A stretch of 64,000 bases of DNA from WTGJ01 sp965237765 (GCA_965237765.1 OZ250157.1:124001-188000); one strand, 5' to 3'; numbered from the stretch's first letter, positions 16,456 to 25,745 are shown. The notes: a model not told the origin generated them from the sequence alone. Numbers and translations: made by a program.

Positions 16456-17643
16456 TCAATCGCTGGCGGGTAATACGATCAGGCCATCTTCGTCGCTGGC
16501 GAGTGCATCTTGAGTGATGTAATCCCAAGAAACGGGTTGCAGGCTGCGCAATGCTGCCAGCATCTCACGATATTGGGTGTCTTCCGGCGTGGCCTGCGCA
16601 TCATTATCCGTGGGCGATTCAGCGGTATACGTGAGCAGGTCAATGGCATTGGCCGCAATGCTAATTTCCGCGCGGATCGTCGTCTCGTCAACGTTGGGTA
16701 AAAGCAACCACGCACCGCTGCGTTCTTCGCCGAGCGCGGTCTCGTATGCGAAACTTAGCGCGATGCCATCTTCCCACGCTTCTATAGAGAGCAATTGTGC
16801 GTCCGCTCGGGTGGCGGCCAGCAAAGCGCGGGCATCCACTTCACTGGTTACCAAAGAGGGCAGCCCCTCCAATCGCAAGCTCGCCGCGTCGTTGATGGCG
16901 ATGCTGGCGGGCCGGCCGGGCGCGCTATCTTGCAGCTCCCAAGTCCTGGGAAAACGGACCGCATAGCCAGCGACGGCATCGAAATGCGCCGACCAGCCGG
17001 CATCGTCGCCGTGGTATTGCGAGATCGACTCCAGCTCAGCCGCCATCCGTTCCGCCAGGAAAATCGTCTGCTCGATGGCATTGCTCGGCCCGACCACGCG
17101 CACCACATAGAGCCAGCTGCCATCCGCCCAGGCGAGGTGGCGTGCGTTGAATAGGCGTCGGTTGAGCGTCAAGTCATAATCGACATAGAAACGGTCGTCG
17201 CGCATCTCGCCGGGACCGCGCCGCTCAACCTGCTGGTAATTGCGCCAGGTTTGCTCCAGATTGGCAGCGCTGAATTGATCGGGCAAATCGTCGGGAGTGA
17301 GCCCCGGGGCATTGCGGACATAAACTTCGATCACGTTCAGGTCGCTACGCAAGGTCGTGCGTGCCAACTCAGCTTCGTTGCTGGGGATTATTTGGTTCCA
17401 GCCGATGGGTTGCGGGATGGGCAACGTGTAGAGCGCACTCGGGTGCAGGTATCGTGCCGAGAAATCCAGCGAATCATTGGCGATGGGTTGCGGGAAGGGC
17501 TCTGGGCTCGGCAAGGGTGTCGCATCAGCAGTCTGCGTCCTGGTGGAAGATCTAATGGCGGGCAGAATCGCCGTCGCACCCATCACGATCACGAGGAAGG
17601 CGCCGATGATAATCGACATCCGTTTCTGCATTTCCCGACTCAT
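16456..17643 (-). CDS. Hypothetical membrane-anchored extracellular protein
   Basis: A 395-residue protein I do not recognise. An N-terminal membrane segment (about residues 9-29) is followed by a Pro/Thr-rich linker (TPLPSPEPFPQP) and a long extracellular part. Two similar halves are hinted at by repeated patterns such as PIPQPIGWNQIIP (residues ~75-90) and YAVRFPRTWELQD (~230), each of the PsbP/DUF1795-like 'F/G-W-x' style that precedes a beta-rich domain. It is cotranscribed with def. The outward-facing location is inferred from the single N-terminal anchor. Confidence 0.7.
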   Translation of the reverse strand: MSREMQKRMSIIIGAFLVIVMGATAILPAIRSSTRTQTADATPLPSPEPFPQPIANDSLDFSARYLHPSALYTLPIPQPIGWNQIIPSNEAELARTTLRSDLNVIEVYVRNAPGLTPDDLPDQFSAANLEQTWRNYQQVERRGPGEMRDDRFYVDYDLTLNRRLFNARHLAWADGSWLYVVRVVGPSNAIEQTIFLAERMAAELESISQYHGDDAGWSAHFDAVAGYAVRFPRTWELQDSAPGRPASIAINDAASLRLEGLPSLVTSEVDARALLAATRADAQLLSIEAWEDGIALSFAYETALGEERSGAWLLLPNVDETTIRAEISIAANAIDLLTYTAESPTDNDAQATPEDTQYREMLAALRSLQPVSWDYITQDALASDEDGLIVLPASD

Positions 17644-17754
17644 GTCGCCATCAACCTCTCTATACGCGCGCGCCGCCGCCTATCATACACGAAACCGCGC
17701 GCCTGGATAAAGGTTCAACGCGGTATAATCTCCGTTGAATTCAGGTGAGACGCG

Positions 17755-19362
17755 ATGGACGTTCTCAAGAGCCAAGCGCAGGCGAAGAGCGAGACCTTCC
17801 GAGCCAACGCAGCATATCACCGCTCGCTGGCGGCCGAATTGCGCGAGCGGCTGGCACAGATACGCGAGGGTGGCGGCGAACGTTACCGCCAGCGTCACTT
17901 GGATCAGGGCAAGATGCTCGCGAGGGAGCGCATCGATGCGCTGCTGGATGAGGGGGCCCCCTTCCTGGAGCTATCGCCGCTGGCCGCCTGGGATTGCTAC
18001 GACGGCGGTGCGCCGGCCGCTGGCCTCATCACCGGCATCGGCCGCATCCATGGGCAAGAGTGCGCGCTCATCGCCAACGACGCGACGGTGAAAGGCGGCA
18101 CATATTTTCCGCTCACAGTCAAGAAACACCTGCGCGCGCAACAGATTGCGCTAGAAAACCGCCTGCCCTGCCTCTACCTGGTCGATAGCGGCGGCGCCTT
18201 CCTGCCCATGCAAGCCGATGTCTTCCCCGATGCAGATGATTTTGGGCGCATCTTCTACAATCAGGCACAGATGAGCGCTGCGCGCATCCCGCAAATCGCT
18301 TGCGTGATGGGTAGCTGCACAGCTGGCGGTGCCTATGTGCCCGCAATGTCTGACGAAGCGGTCATCGTCAAGGAACAGGGCAGCATCTTCCTTGGTGGGC
18401 CACCGTTGGTGAAAGCGGCCACTGGCGAGGATGTCAGCGTGGAGGAACTGGGCGGCGCGTATTTGCATACGCATATTTCCGGTGTCGCCGACCATTTCGC
18501 ACAGGATGACGAACACGCGCTGCAAATCCTGCGCGATATCATCGCCAGCCTGAACCTCTCTGCCGCTCCACCGCCACCGTATGAACCCGTCGCCCCTCGT
18601 TACGATCCGCAAGAAATCTACGGTATCCTGCCCGCCAGTTTCCGCCAGACCTACGACGTTCGCGAGATCATCGCGCGCTTGGCGGATGACAGCCGCTTCC
18701 GCGAATTCAAGGGGAATTATGGCACGACACTGGTTACGGGATTCGCGCGTCTGGAGGGCTATCCGGTCGGGATCGTGGCGAATAACGGCATCCTCTTCAG
18801 CGAATCTTCGCTCAAAGGCACGCATTTTATCCAGCTCTGCACGGCGCGAGGCATCCCATTGCTCTTCCTCCAAAACATAACCGGCTTCATGGTCGGGCGC
18901 GAATACGAAGCAGGTGGTATCGCCAAAGACGGCGCCAAGCTCGTGCACGCGGTGGCCAACGCCGCCGTCCCGAAGCTTACGGTCATCATCGGCGGCAGTT
19001 TCGGCGCGGGCAACTATGGCATGTGCGGCCGCGCTTATGGCCCCCGCTTCCTCTGGATGTGGCCGAACGCGCGTATTAGCGTCATGGGCGGCGAGCAAGC
19101 GGCCAACGTTCTGCTCACCATAAAGCGCGACCAGCTGGCCCGCCGCGGCGAGGAAGATATGAGCGCGACTGCACAAGACGAATTTCGCCAGCCGATCCTC
19201 GAGAAATACGAGCGCGAAGGCAGCCCTTATTACGCCAGCGCACGCCTCTGGGATGACGGGATCCTCGACCCGGCGCAAACGCGGCGTGTTCTCGGTCTGG
19301 CTCTTGCCGCCACTTGCCGTGAGCCAATAGGCGACACGCGCTACGGCGTTTTTCGCATGTGA
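17755..19362 (+). CDS. Acyl-CoA carboxylase carboxyltransferase subunit (MccB/PccB type)
   Basis: A 535-residue carboxyltransferase moving CO2 from biotin to an acyl-CoA. The N-terminal half has the crotonase-fold acyl-CoA site (YLVDSGGAFLPMQADVFPD, then GSCTAGGAYVPAMSDE); the C-terminal half has the biotin site (NITGFMVGREYEAGGIAKDGAKLV, GGSFGAGNYGMCGRAY). These are closest to methylcrotonyl-CoA carboxylase beta. No biotin-carboxylase partner is in the window. AGGTGAG precedes the ATG and a perfect TATAAT lies at 17724-17729. The AhpD-like gene begins 10 bases after its stop. Confidence 0.9.
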   Translation: MDVLKSQAQAKSETFRANAAYHRSLAAELRERLAQIREGGGERYRQRHLDQGKMLARERIDALLDEGAPFLELSPLAAWDCYDGGAPAAGLITGIGRIHGQECALIANDATVKGGTYFPLTVKKHLRAQQIALENRLPCLYLVDSGGAFLPMQADVFPDADDFGRIFYNQAQMSAARIPQIACVMGSCTAGGAYVPAMSDEAVIVKEQGSIFLGGPPLVKAATGEDVSVEELGGAYLHTHISGVADHFAQDDEHALQILRDIIASLNLSAAPPPPYEPVAPRYDPQEIYGILPASFRQTYDVREIIARLADDSRFREFKGNYGTTLVTGFARLEGYPVGIVANNGILFSESSLKGTHFIQLCTARGIPLLFLQNITGFMVGREYEAGGIAKDGAKLVHAVANAAVPKLTVIIGGSFGAGNYGMCGRAYGPRFLWMWPNARISVMGGEQAANVLLTIKRDQLARRGEEDMSATAQDEFRQPILEKYEREGSPYYASARLWDDGILDPAQTRRVLGLALAATCREPIGDTRYGVFRM

Positions 19363-19372
19363 GGGGCCAACA

Positions 19373-19948
19373 GTGAACGAAGAGCAGGATAAGCGAATCG
19401 CCTGGATCGACACCGTCGCCCCAGAATCCGCGAAAGGCGAATTGAAGGCAATCTACGACGCCAATACCGATCGGCAACATAGTTGCGTCGATCACATCCT
19501 GCAAATCCACAGCCTGCATCCCAAGAGCCTGCTCGACCATTTGCGACTGTATCAAACGCTGATGTTCGGCCGCTCTCCCATCCCGCGCCCACAGCGAGAG
19601 ATGATCGCCGTCGTCGTTTCCGCCATCAACAATTGTGTCTACTGACTGCGCCACCACGCCCGCAACCTGCGCCAGTTGGTGAAGGACGAAGCGCTCGTCT
19701 CACAAATCGAAGCCGATTATCGCCAGGCGCCGCTTCCGCCGGCCACGCGCGCGCTACTGGATTACGCCGCCAAGCTCACGCGCGAACCGGGGCACATGGA
19801 AGAAGCCGACATCCACCGCTTGCGAACCACCGGCTTTAGCGACCGCGCCATCCTGGACGCCGCACGAATCGTCGCCTATTACGCCTACGTGAACCGCATT
19901 GCTGACGGACTGGGTGTCCAGCTGGAAGATTATTGGACGGATGCCTGA
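19373..19948 (+). CDS. AhpD-like peroxidase-related protein with in-frame TGA at CxxC (candidate selenoprotein)
   Basis: A 191-codon AhpD/carboxymuconolactone-decarboxylase-family frame starting at GTG 19373 and running to 19948, interrupted once by TGA at 19643-19645. The family active site is C-x-x-C-x-x-H-H; here codons read Cys88-Val-Tyr-TGA91-Leu-Arg-His94-His95, so TGA takes the place of the second catalytic cysteine. The frame after the TGA keeps the family pattern (ATRALLDYAAKLTREP, FSDRAILDAARIVAYYAYVNRIADGLGV). This suggests selenocysteine insertion, giving a CxxU thiol peroxidase. Alternatives: a nonsense mutation or a base-call error (TGC or TGT to TGA). It follows the carboxylase gene by 10 bases. 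Confidence 0.72.
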
Positions 19949-20490
19949 GCGGCTAGCGCGGCGGCCCATTCATCGATGGCCGCCTCCAAACGTAAACGCG
20001 CGGCCAACCGCTGCCTCGCCTCGTAGGGCAAACTGAGCAGGGGCGTGGCCGGTGGCGAACTCTCGCCCACGTAGTAAGCGCGAAAATCGCGGCGCAATTG
20101 GCGATGCAACGATTCAGGGTTGTGAAACGCGCCACGGAAGGCCAACTCCCGTTCGCCCAGGATGATGACGCAGCGCTCCCCCTCGTCCTTTGCCCTCAAC
20201 GCCCAAATGCCGAGCAATTTCAGCCGTTCATAAGCATAAAATGAGCTGCGCCGCCACCAGCCGACCACGCCAACCCAGTTCGATGCTTCGCGCGCCACTT
20301 TTGGTCCGTAGCCATACCAACCCCAAATGGCGCCGCGCCCACGCGCTTCGAGCAAGTGCATAGCGCCCACAGCATCCAACGCCGCCGCCAATTCATCCGT
20401 CGCCGAATTGGCGGGCGCCCTTACTTGTCGTTTCTGCAAGCGCGCCATAATTTGTTGGTAACGCCAATCGCGATCGTCTGTTGCGTCCAT
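19930..20490 (-). CDS. Hypothetical protein
   Basis: A 186-residue soluble protein with no family I recognise. It is rich in Ala, Arg and Trp; a GWYGYGPKVA stretch and the helical end (ARQRLAARLRLEAAIDEWAAAL) are the clearest features. There is no signal peptide or membrane segment. Its 3' end overlaps the convergent AhpD-like gene by 19 bases, and its 5' end is divergent from the GDP-mannose dehydratase gene. Codon use resembles its neighbours, which supports a real gene. Confidence 0.62.
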   Translation of the reverse strand: MDATDDRDWRYQQIMARLQKRQVRAPANSATDELAAALDAVGAMHLLEARGRGAIWGWYGYGPKVAREASNWVGVVGWWRRSSFYAYERLKLLGIWALRAKDEGERCVIILGERELAFRGAFHNPESLHRQLRRDFRAYYVGESSPPATPLLSLPYEARQRLAARLRLEAAIDEWAAALAAQASVQ

Positions 20491-20520
20491 GTTGCCATTT
20501 TAGCAACCAACTTTCGTGCC

Positions 20521-20549
20521 TTATCAATGTCATCCGAAACTGCTACAAT
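20521..20549 (+). promoter_or_regulatory. Possible promoter of the GDP-mannose dehydratase gene
   Basis: TTATCA (4 of 6) and TACAAT (5 of 6) lie 17 bases apart, ending 27 bases before the ATG at 20577. Confidence 0.4.
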
Positions 20550-20576
20550 CTGGTTCGTTGAATTCACTGGTAGAGC

Positions 20577-21590
20577 ATGAAAAGAACGGCCCTAATCACC
20601 GGCATAAGCGGACAAGATGGCTCCTACCTGGCGGAGCTGCTCCTCGCAAAAGGCTATCACGTCGTCGGCATCTTGCGGCGCTCGACGCACCATCATCATC
20701 CCAACATCGCGCACCTATATGGGCAGCTACAACTGGAATTTGGCGATTTGCTGGATGGCGCCAACCTGTCGCGCATCGTGCGGGAATGCAAACCAGACGA
20801 GATCTACCACCTGGCGGCACAATCGGTGCCAGCGGATAGCTGGCGGCAACCGCTAGTTACCGCGGAAATCACCGCGCTCGGCACGCTACGCATGCTGGAA
20901 GCCGCGCGTACCGAAGCGCCGCGCGCGCGCTTTTACCAGGCAACCAGCCGCGAAATCTTCGGCGCCGCGCCGCAGGAAGTATGCGACGAAAACACGCCCC
21001 TCCTCGCCAACAATCCCTACGGCATCGCCAAGGTTTTTGCACATCAGATGATGCAGAATTATCGTGAATCCTATGGGTTGTTCGCTTGCGGCGGCATCCT
21101 CTTCAACCACGAGAGTCCGCGCCGCAGCCTGCATTTCGTCACGCGCAAGATCACGCTGGCGGCCGCCTGCATTGCCCTCGGCGTGAGCGAACCACCAATG
21201 AATGAGTTAGGCGAACCGCTAGTCACCGGCGACCGTGTGAGCATAGGTAATCTAGATGCTGTGCGAGATTGGGGTTACGCGCGCGAATATGTGGACGCGA
21301 TGTGGCGGATGTTGCAGACTAACGAGCCGCGCGATTTCGTCATTGCCACCAACCATTGCCACACAGTGCGCGACCTTTGCCGCATCGCCTTCGCGCATGT
21401 CGACCGCGATTGGCGGAAGCATGTAGTGGTTGACGAGCGCTTCCTGCGCCCGACGGAAATCAACGCCTCACGAGGCGACAACCGCGCTGCCAAAGAGGCG
21501 CTTGGTTGGCAACCTGAGACCAGCTTCGAAGCGTTGATCGGCATGATGGTCGAAGCGGATTTGCAGCTGCTCCGCGCGCGCAATCATTAG
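20577..21590 (+). CDS. gmd: GDP-mannose 4,6-dehydratase
   Basis: A 337-residue short-chain dehydrogenase that converts GDP-mannose to GDP-4-keto-6-deoxymannose, the first step to GDP-fucose, rhamnose or perosamine. Seen: NAD(P)-binding TGISGQDGSYLAELLL at the N-terminus, TSREIFG (catalytic Ser/Thr-x-Glu region), YGIAK (Tyr and Lys of the active site) and the family stretch NHESPRR. The usual catalytic Thr in the first motif reads Ser and the next residue is Arg. A fucose-synthase partner is not adjacent. It ends in a four-base TTAG shared with the convergent histidine kinase. Confidence 0.93.
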   Translation: MKRTALITGISGQDGSYLAELLLAKGYHVVGILRRSTHHHHPNIAHLYGQLQLEFGDLLDGANLSRIVRECKPDEIYHLAAQSVPADSWRQPLVTAEITALGTLRMLEAARTEAPRARFYQATSREIFGAAPQEVCDENTPLLANNPYGIAKVFAHQMMQNYRESYGLFACGGILFNHESPRRSLHFVTRKITLAAACIALGVSEPPMNELGEPLVTGDRVSIGNLDAVRDWGYAREYVDAMWRMLQTNEPRDFVIATNHCHTVRDLCRIAFAHVDRDWRKHVVVDERFLRPTEINASRGDNRAAKEALGWQPETSFEALIGMMVEADLQLLRARNH

Positions 21591-23200
21591 GAGAGCGGCA
21601 ACTCGACGATGAAGCGCGCACCGCCGCCTTCTCTCGCTTCTGTCATCACGCTGCCACCGTGCGCCTGCGCGATTTGCTGCACGATCGACAGACCCAGACC
21701 AGCGCCCCGCCCCGGGCCACGCGCATGGTCGATCTGGTAAAAGCGTTCGAAGATGCGCTCGCGTTGCTCTTCAGGGATGCCCGGTCCGTTGTCTTCGACG
21801 ATGATGCGCACAGCTCCGCCTCGCCGTTCCCCACGAATATTAACGCATCCTCCGCTCGGTGTGAATTGCAGGGCGTTGCTCACCAGGTTGACGACGGCTT
21901 GTTCCAGCAAATCGCCATCTCCGCGAATGTTCAGCGCGCCGCTATTCTCGCATCTCAACTCGATACCACCCTCTGTCGCTTGGATCTGTTGCCGCTCGCA
22001 AACGCGTTCCAGGATTAACGAAAGGTCCACCTCACGCATCGCTTCGGCGGGAATGCCTTCGCCCAGACGCGATAAATCCAGCAACCCCGAGACCATGCGA
22101 TTCAAGCGCGCGGCCTCCAAGTGGATGATGCGCGCCGCATCACGGACGTTGTGAGTGGCGCCGTCGATGATGGCTTGCGAGAAACCCTGGATCGAGGTCA
22201 ACGGCGTGCGCAAATCGTGGCTGATATTGGCGAGCAAATCGCTCTGGGCGCGTTGAGTAGCGCGCACTTGCACGCTCATATGATTGAAGGCGCGCGCCGC
22301 ATGGCGCATTTCCGGCGGGCCGCTAACCGGCACGCGCTGCTCCAGATCCCCCTCGGCGACGGCCTCCGCTGCCCGCGCGAAAGCCAACAATGGCTTGCCT
22401 ATGCTGCGGCTGATGAAGAAGGCCAATACCACTGCGACCAGCGAACTTACCGCCAACGATTGCAGCAGCGGCTCCCGCAATACTTCCCATTGATTCTGGC
22501 GCTCTTCAGCAAGGAGGACCGTAGTGCGTTGCGGCGCATCTGCCTGGCTGAGCGGCCAATCCCAATTCATGCTGTAAAAAACCCATTGGTCGCCATCGCC
22601 ATCACGAAAATCTCCGAAGTTGCTGGTGTAACGCTCGTTCATCAGCCAATTGACGCTGGTGATGGGCCCGTCAAGATGAAAATCGCCCAGGATATCCCCC
22701 TGCTGCAACCTCTTCATACTATCGAATAGCACCACCGGCCCTGATCTGCCATTATTTGCCTGCGTCCCATAGGTGACGAGCAAACGGAATCCCATATTCT
22801 CGACGCTTCTGGCCAGCCGTTCGAGCGAAATCGGATCCGGTAGACTGTTACGAGATCGAGTGCGCGGAGACAATGGGGCCCGAGACAAAATGCGTGAATC
22901 CTTTCCAAACACGCTGCGCTCAAAGAGCAATTCCATCCCGTTCAAGTAGCTCATCAAGAATTCGAATTCGTGTTCGCCTAGATTCAACAATCCTAAAACA
23001 TCCGGTTGGAAGGAACGTTCGTCGGCTAGCGAGAGGAAGCCATGTTCATCGATGCTCTTTCGCAATACCCGAAGCGATTCCTCGCGCGGCGCCGGCAATT
23101 GCCGCAACATTACGAGTAAGGGCAGCGCCGCCGTCGCCAACGTGATCACCATCAGCAACAAGAATGATGCCAACAGTCGGTAACGCAGGCTGAAGCGCAT
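21587..23200 (-). CDS. Sensor histidine kinase
   Basis: A 537-residue membrane kinase. Two membrane segments (about residues 10-32 and 245-264) flank an extracellular sensor of ~210 residues with no recognised domain. HAMP follows (~265-318), then HisKA with the phospho-acceptor at His328 (ANISHDLRTPLTS), and HATPase_c with N box (VVNLVSNALQF), G1 (EDNGPGIP) and G2 (GAGLGLSI). It is the partner of the response regulator that starts upstream at 23938; only 6 bases separate the two genes. The signal sensed is unknown. Confidence 0.93.
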   Translation of the reverse strand: MRFSLRYRLLASFLLLMVITLATAALPLLVMLRQLPAPREESLRVLRKSIDEHGFLSLADERSFQPDVLGLLNLGEHEFEFLMSYLNGMELLFERSVFGKDSRILSRAPLSPRTRSRNSLPDPISLERLARSVENMGFRLLVTYGTQANNGRSGPVVLFDSMKRLQQGDILGDFHLDGPITSVNWLMNERYTSNFGDFRDGDGDQWVFYSMNWDWPLSQADAPQRTTVLLAEERQNQWEVLREPLLQSLAVSSLVAVVLAFFISRSIGKPLLAFARAAEAVAEGDLEQRVPVSGPPEMRHAARAFNHMSVQVRATQRAQSDLLANISHDLRTPLTSIQGFSQAIIDGATHNVRDAARIIHLEAARLNRMVSGLLDLSRLGEGIPAEAMREVDLSLILERVCERQQIQATEGGIELRCENSGALNIRGDGDLLEQAVVNLVSNALQFTPSGGCVNIRGERRGGAVRIIVEDNGPGIPEEQRERIFERFYQIDHARGPGRGAGLGLSIVQQIAQAHGGSVMTEAREGGGARFIVELPLS

Positions 23201-23206
23201 GATTGA

Positions 23207-23938
23207 CTACGCCTCCTCGGCGGCGGGCTCCAGTTTATAGCCGACGCCCCATACAGTGACGATTTTCGGTCGCATGTGCTGGAGCGATTTCCGCAGCAAC
23301 GCAATATGCACATCCACGGTACGCGTTTGGTAGGTGTAGTCGTCGCTCCACCCCCAAATAGCCTCGAGCAAACGTTCGCGGCTGAAAACAATGCCTGGTC
23401 TTTGCGCCAAGTATAGCAACAAGTCAAAAGCTTTCAGTCGCAATGGCACCGGTACCTCCTCCACACACACGATGCGCCGCTCGGGCAGAATGCTCAAATT
23501 ATCCACGACAATTGCCACCGCTTCTGCCTCATTCTGGATACTGCCGTTTCGCTCCGTACGTCGCAAGATTGCTCGAATGCGCGCTACCAATTCGCGCGGA
23601 TTGAAAGGTTTGCTGAGGTAGTCATCCGCCCCCAATTCAAGACCGACGATGCGATCAATGGCCTCGTTGCGCGCGGTGAGCATGAGGATGGGCAATTCAG
23701 CGCGCGCGCGGTCCGACATCGCACGTACCTGCCGGCAGACTTCCCAACCATCAACGTGCGGAAGCATCAAATCGAGCACGATGAGGGCAAAATCGTCGCA
23801 CTCAATTGCTGCCAGAGCTTCCTGCCCATTGGCTACACTGGCGGTGAGGAAACCCTCATTTTCCAGATACAGCCGCGCGAGCTCAACGATATTCGGCTCA
23901 TCATCGACCAGCAAGATCTTCGTATCAGCCTCCCGCAT
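23207..23938 (-). CDS. OmpR/PhoB-family response regulator
   Basis: A 243-residue transcription regulator. The receiver domain has the acidic pair Asp12-Asp13, the phosphorylated Asp56 (LIVLDLMLP), the conserved Thr (LTAR) and Lys (SKPF). The C-terminal winged helix ends with DYTYQTRTVDVHIALLRKSL and VWGVGYKLEP, typical of OmpR. It is transcribed just before the histidine kinase gene and only 2 bases after the GNAT gene, so all three are probably one operon. Confidence 0.95.
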   Translation of the reverse strand: MREADTKILLVDDEPNIVELARLYLENEGFLTASVANGQEALAAIECDDFALIVLDLMLPHVDGWEVCRQVRAMSDRARAELPILMLTARNEAIDRIVGLELGADDYLSKPFNPRELVARIRAILRRTERNGSIQNEAEAVAIVVDNLSILPERRIVCVEEVPVPLRLKAFDLLLYLAQRPGIVFSRERLLEAIWGWSDDYTYQTRTVDVHIALLRKSLQHMRPKIVTVWGVGYKLEPAAEEA

Positions 23939-23940
23939 CG

Positions 23941-24942
23941 CTACGAAACCTTCGCTAGGCGCATATTGACCACAGTGCGCATGAGGCGAAAATCGAGCGC
24001 GCGGAGCAATTGACTGACTCGCGCCTCTTTCGGATGCTCGAGGATGGCGCCTCGATAGGGCTGGCGGCGGAGCGCCCAGCAGAACAGCGTTCGCAGCACC
24101 GCCTCGCTCGCCGCCTCGTCATGCAACAAGGTCAATACGGTGGGTCCACTCAGCTTGTGCTCCAGCCAGAGCGCGGCCGTTAGCAACCCCTTTTCGCCCA
24201 TTACCACACGCCGCTCACGCCAACGCCCGGCGAGTAGCTGCGCAACCAAAGCTTGTGGGCCAGCGCGGAAATCCGCTATCTCCAGCGGCCGCAGCCAACC
24301 AATACCGCCTCGCTCCGGGGGGCGTGTCCGCGCCGCAAGCTCGTATTCCGCACGCCAGGCTAAGCGCGGCCGTCGCAACACTGACGGCGCGTCGACCGTC
24401 ACCACTGGTGGCCTAATTTGACGGCTGCGCGACCAGAGACAAACTACATTTTCTTCCCCAAAGCCCGCCTGACGATAGACATGGCGCGCAATTTCATTAT
24501 CTTCATCGACTTGCAATACCACATGGCGCTCGCCATACGTCCGCAATTGGGCCAGGGCCGCCGCCACGAGCTGGGTCGCGATGCCCTGCCTGCGCTGCCC
24601 TGGCAACACCGCAATATTGGCGAGGATCCACGCTCGCCCACGCTGTTGCGGCAAATCCGCGCTATATATGGAAATATTGCCAAGCAAACGGCCGCCTTCG
24701 ACCCAGACGAGCGAACGATGCACGCCGCTCGCGAGGCCCTGAGAAGAGAGCCAGGGAATGCCCAAGCGGCCGGCTTCCCGCATTTGTTGGATGGCCGCGC
24801 GCCCGCCAGTTTCCATCGTCTTGGAAAAAGCGGCCTCCAACAAATCCGCCAGCGCCGGCAGATCTGTTCGCGTATTGATGGGTCGGATGCCCTGCCCGCG
24901 CAAACCCATCGCAACGGGTCGTCGCAAACGCCAAGTCACCAT
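23941..24942 (-). CDS. GNAT-family N-acetyltransferase
   Basis: A 333-residue protein. The N-terminal half is a GNAT domain: acetyl-CoA loop LPGQRRQGIATQLVAAAL (R/Q-x-x-G-x-G/A pattern) and the downstream LQVDEDNEIARHVYRQAGF, as in RimI-like enzymes. The C-terminal ~150 residues form a second, more divergent domain, possibly a degenerate GNAT copy. The target amine is unknown. It is first in a likely operon with the response regulator and kinase. Confidence 0.83.
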   Translation of the reverse strand: MVTWRLRRPVAMGLRGQGIRPINTRTDLPALADLLEAAFSKTMETGGRAAIQQMREAGRLGIPWLSSQGLASGVHRSLVWVEGGRLLGNISIYSADLPQQRGRAWILANIAVLPGQRRQGIATQLVAAALAQLRTYGERHVVLQVDEDNEIARHVYRQAGFGEENVVCLWSRSRQIRPPVVTVDAPSVLRRPRLAWRAEYELAARTRPPERGGIGWLRPLEIADFRAGPQALVAQLLAGRWRERRVVMGEKGLLTAALWLEHKLSGPTVLTLLHDEAASEAVLRTLFCWALRRQPYRGAILEHPKEARVSQLLRALDFRLMRTVVNMRLAKVS

Positions 24943-25055
24943 CGTCGCGCCTTTGGTTACCCGTTTACCTTAGCGATTCAACGATTGGCTGGCAACAGAG
25001 AACGCGCCACCTGCTATACTCTTTCTGTAAATTAATTGCAAAAGGTGGATAGCGC

Positions 25056-25745
25056 ATGGCCTCCTTGATCTCCAAAATCCAGACTCTCATCAGCGCCAAC
25101 TTGCATTCCCTAGCGGACCGAGCACTGGAGCGCAATTCGCTCAAAGTATATGACGAATACATCCGCCAGATCGAGAATAACCTCGAAGCGCTGGAAGATT
25201 CTATCGCCACCGTCGGCGGTACAGTCAAGACGCTCAAACGCAAGCACGAAGAAAAAACCGCCCAAGCAGAAAAGATGGATTACAACATCGATTCCTTAAT
25301 TGTGCAGGGTCGTGACGAGCTGGCCAGCACCGCCCAATCCGAGATCAACATCATCCAGGAGCTGGCGCAAGAATATCACGAGCAATGGCAAATTCAGGAT
25401 AAGCAATTCAAGTCGCTTTTGGATATGCGCATCAAATTGCAACACCGCCTCACCTTCATCAAGCAACAGCGCGAGAAATTGCAGGATCTGATCGAACTCA
25501 CGGAAGCGAAGAAGATCGTCACACGTTCCCTTGGTGGGCTCAACGCCCTCGCCGAAGTGGACGATGCCCAGATCAATAACGTCGCCGAAAAGATTCGCGC
25601 GGATTTGGACCGCGAGGATACGCGCCTCGAGCTGGCGTCGAGCAACCTCTCTGCTGAGGTGGAAAGAGCCGTCCACGACGAAGAAATTCGCACTCAGCTG
25701 GAAGAGCGGCGGCAGCGATTGGGAGTGCGTAGCGCTTCCTCGTAA
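25056..25745 (+). CDS. PspA/IM30-like membrane-stress protein
   Basis: A 229-residue, almost wholly helical coiled-coil protein. The start (ISKIQTLISANLHSLADRALE) and the following Lys/Glu-rich heptads match PspA/IM30, ESCRT-III-like proteins that coat and protect damaged inner membrane. The family usually has 220-250 residues. AAGGTGG precedes the ATG, and a TATACT box lies at 25015-25020. A membrane protein with its own coiled coil follows 17 bases later and may be its partner. No pspF or pspBC is nearby. Confidence 0.8.
   Translation: MASLISKIQTLISANLHSLADRALERNSLKVYDEYIRQIENNLEALEDSIATVGGTVKTLKRKHEEKTAQAEKMDYNIDSLIVQGRDELASTAQSEINIIQELAQEYHEQWQIQDKQFKSLLDMRIKLQHRLTFIKQQREKLQDLIELTEAKKIVTRSLGGLNALAEVDDAQINNVAEKIRADLDREDTRLELASSNLSAEVERAVHDEEIRTQLEERRQRLGVRSASS

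Noticed and set aside
18151..19413. 420-codon open frame on the minus strand opposite the carboxyltransferase
   Set aside because: The plus-strand protein is a full, motif-complete carboxyltransferase; the antisense translation has no family features and no ribosome-binding site.
19643..19700. Textbook bacterial SECIS element after the TGA
   Set aside because: The available stems are short or have interior loops, and the apical loop lacks the expected conserved G. Kept only as a weak hint for the selenoprotein finding.
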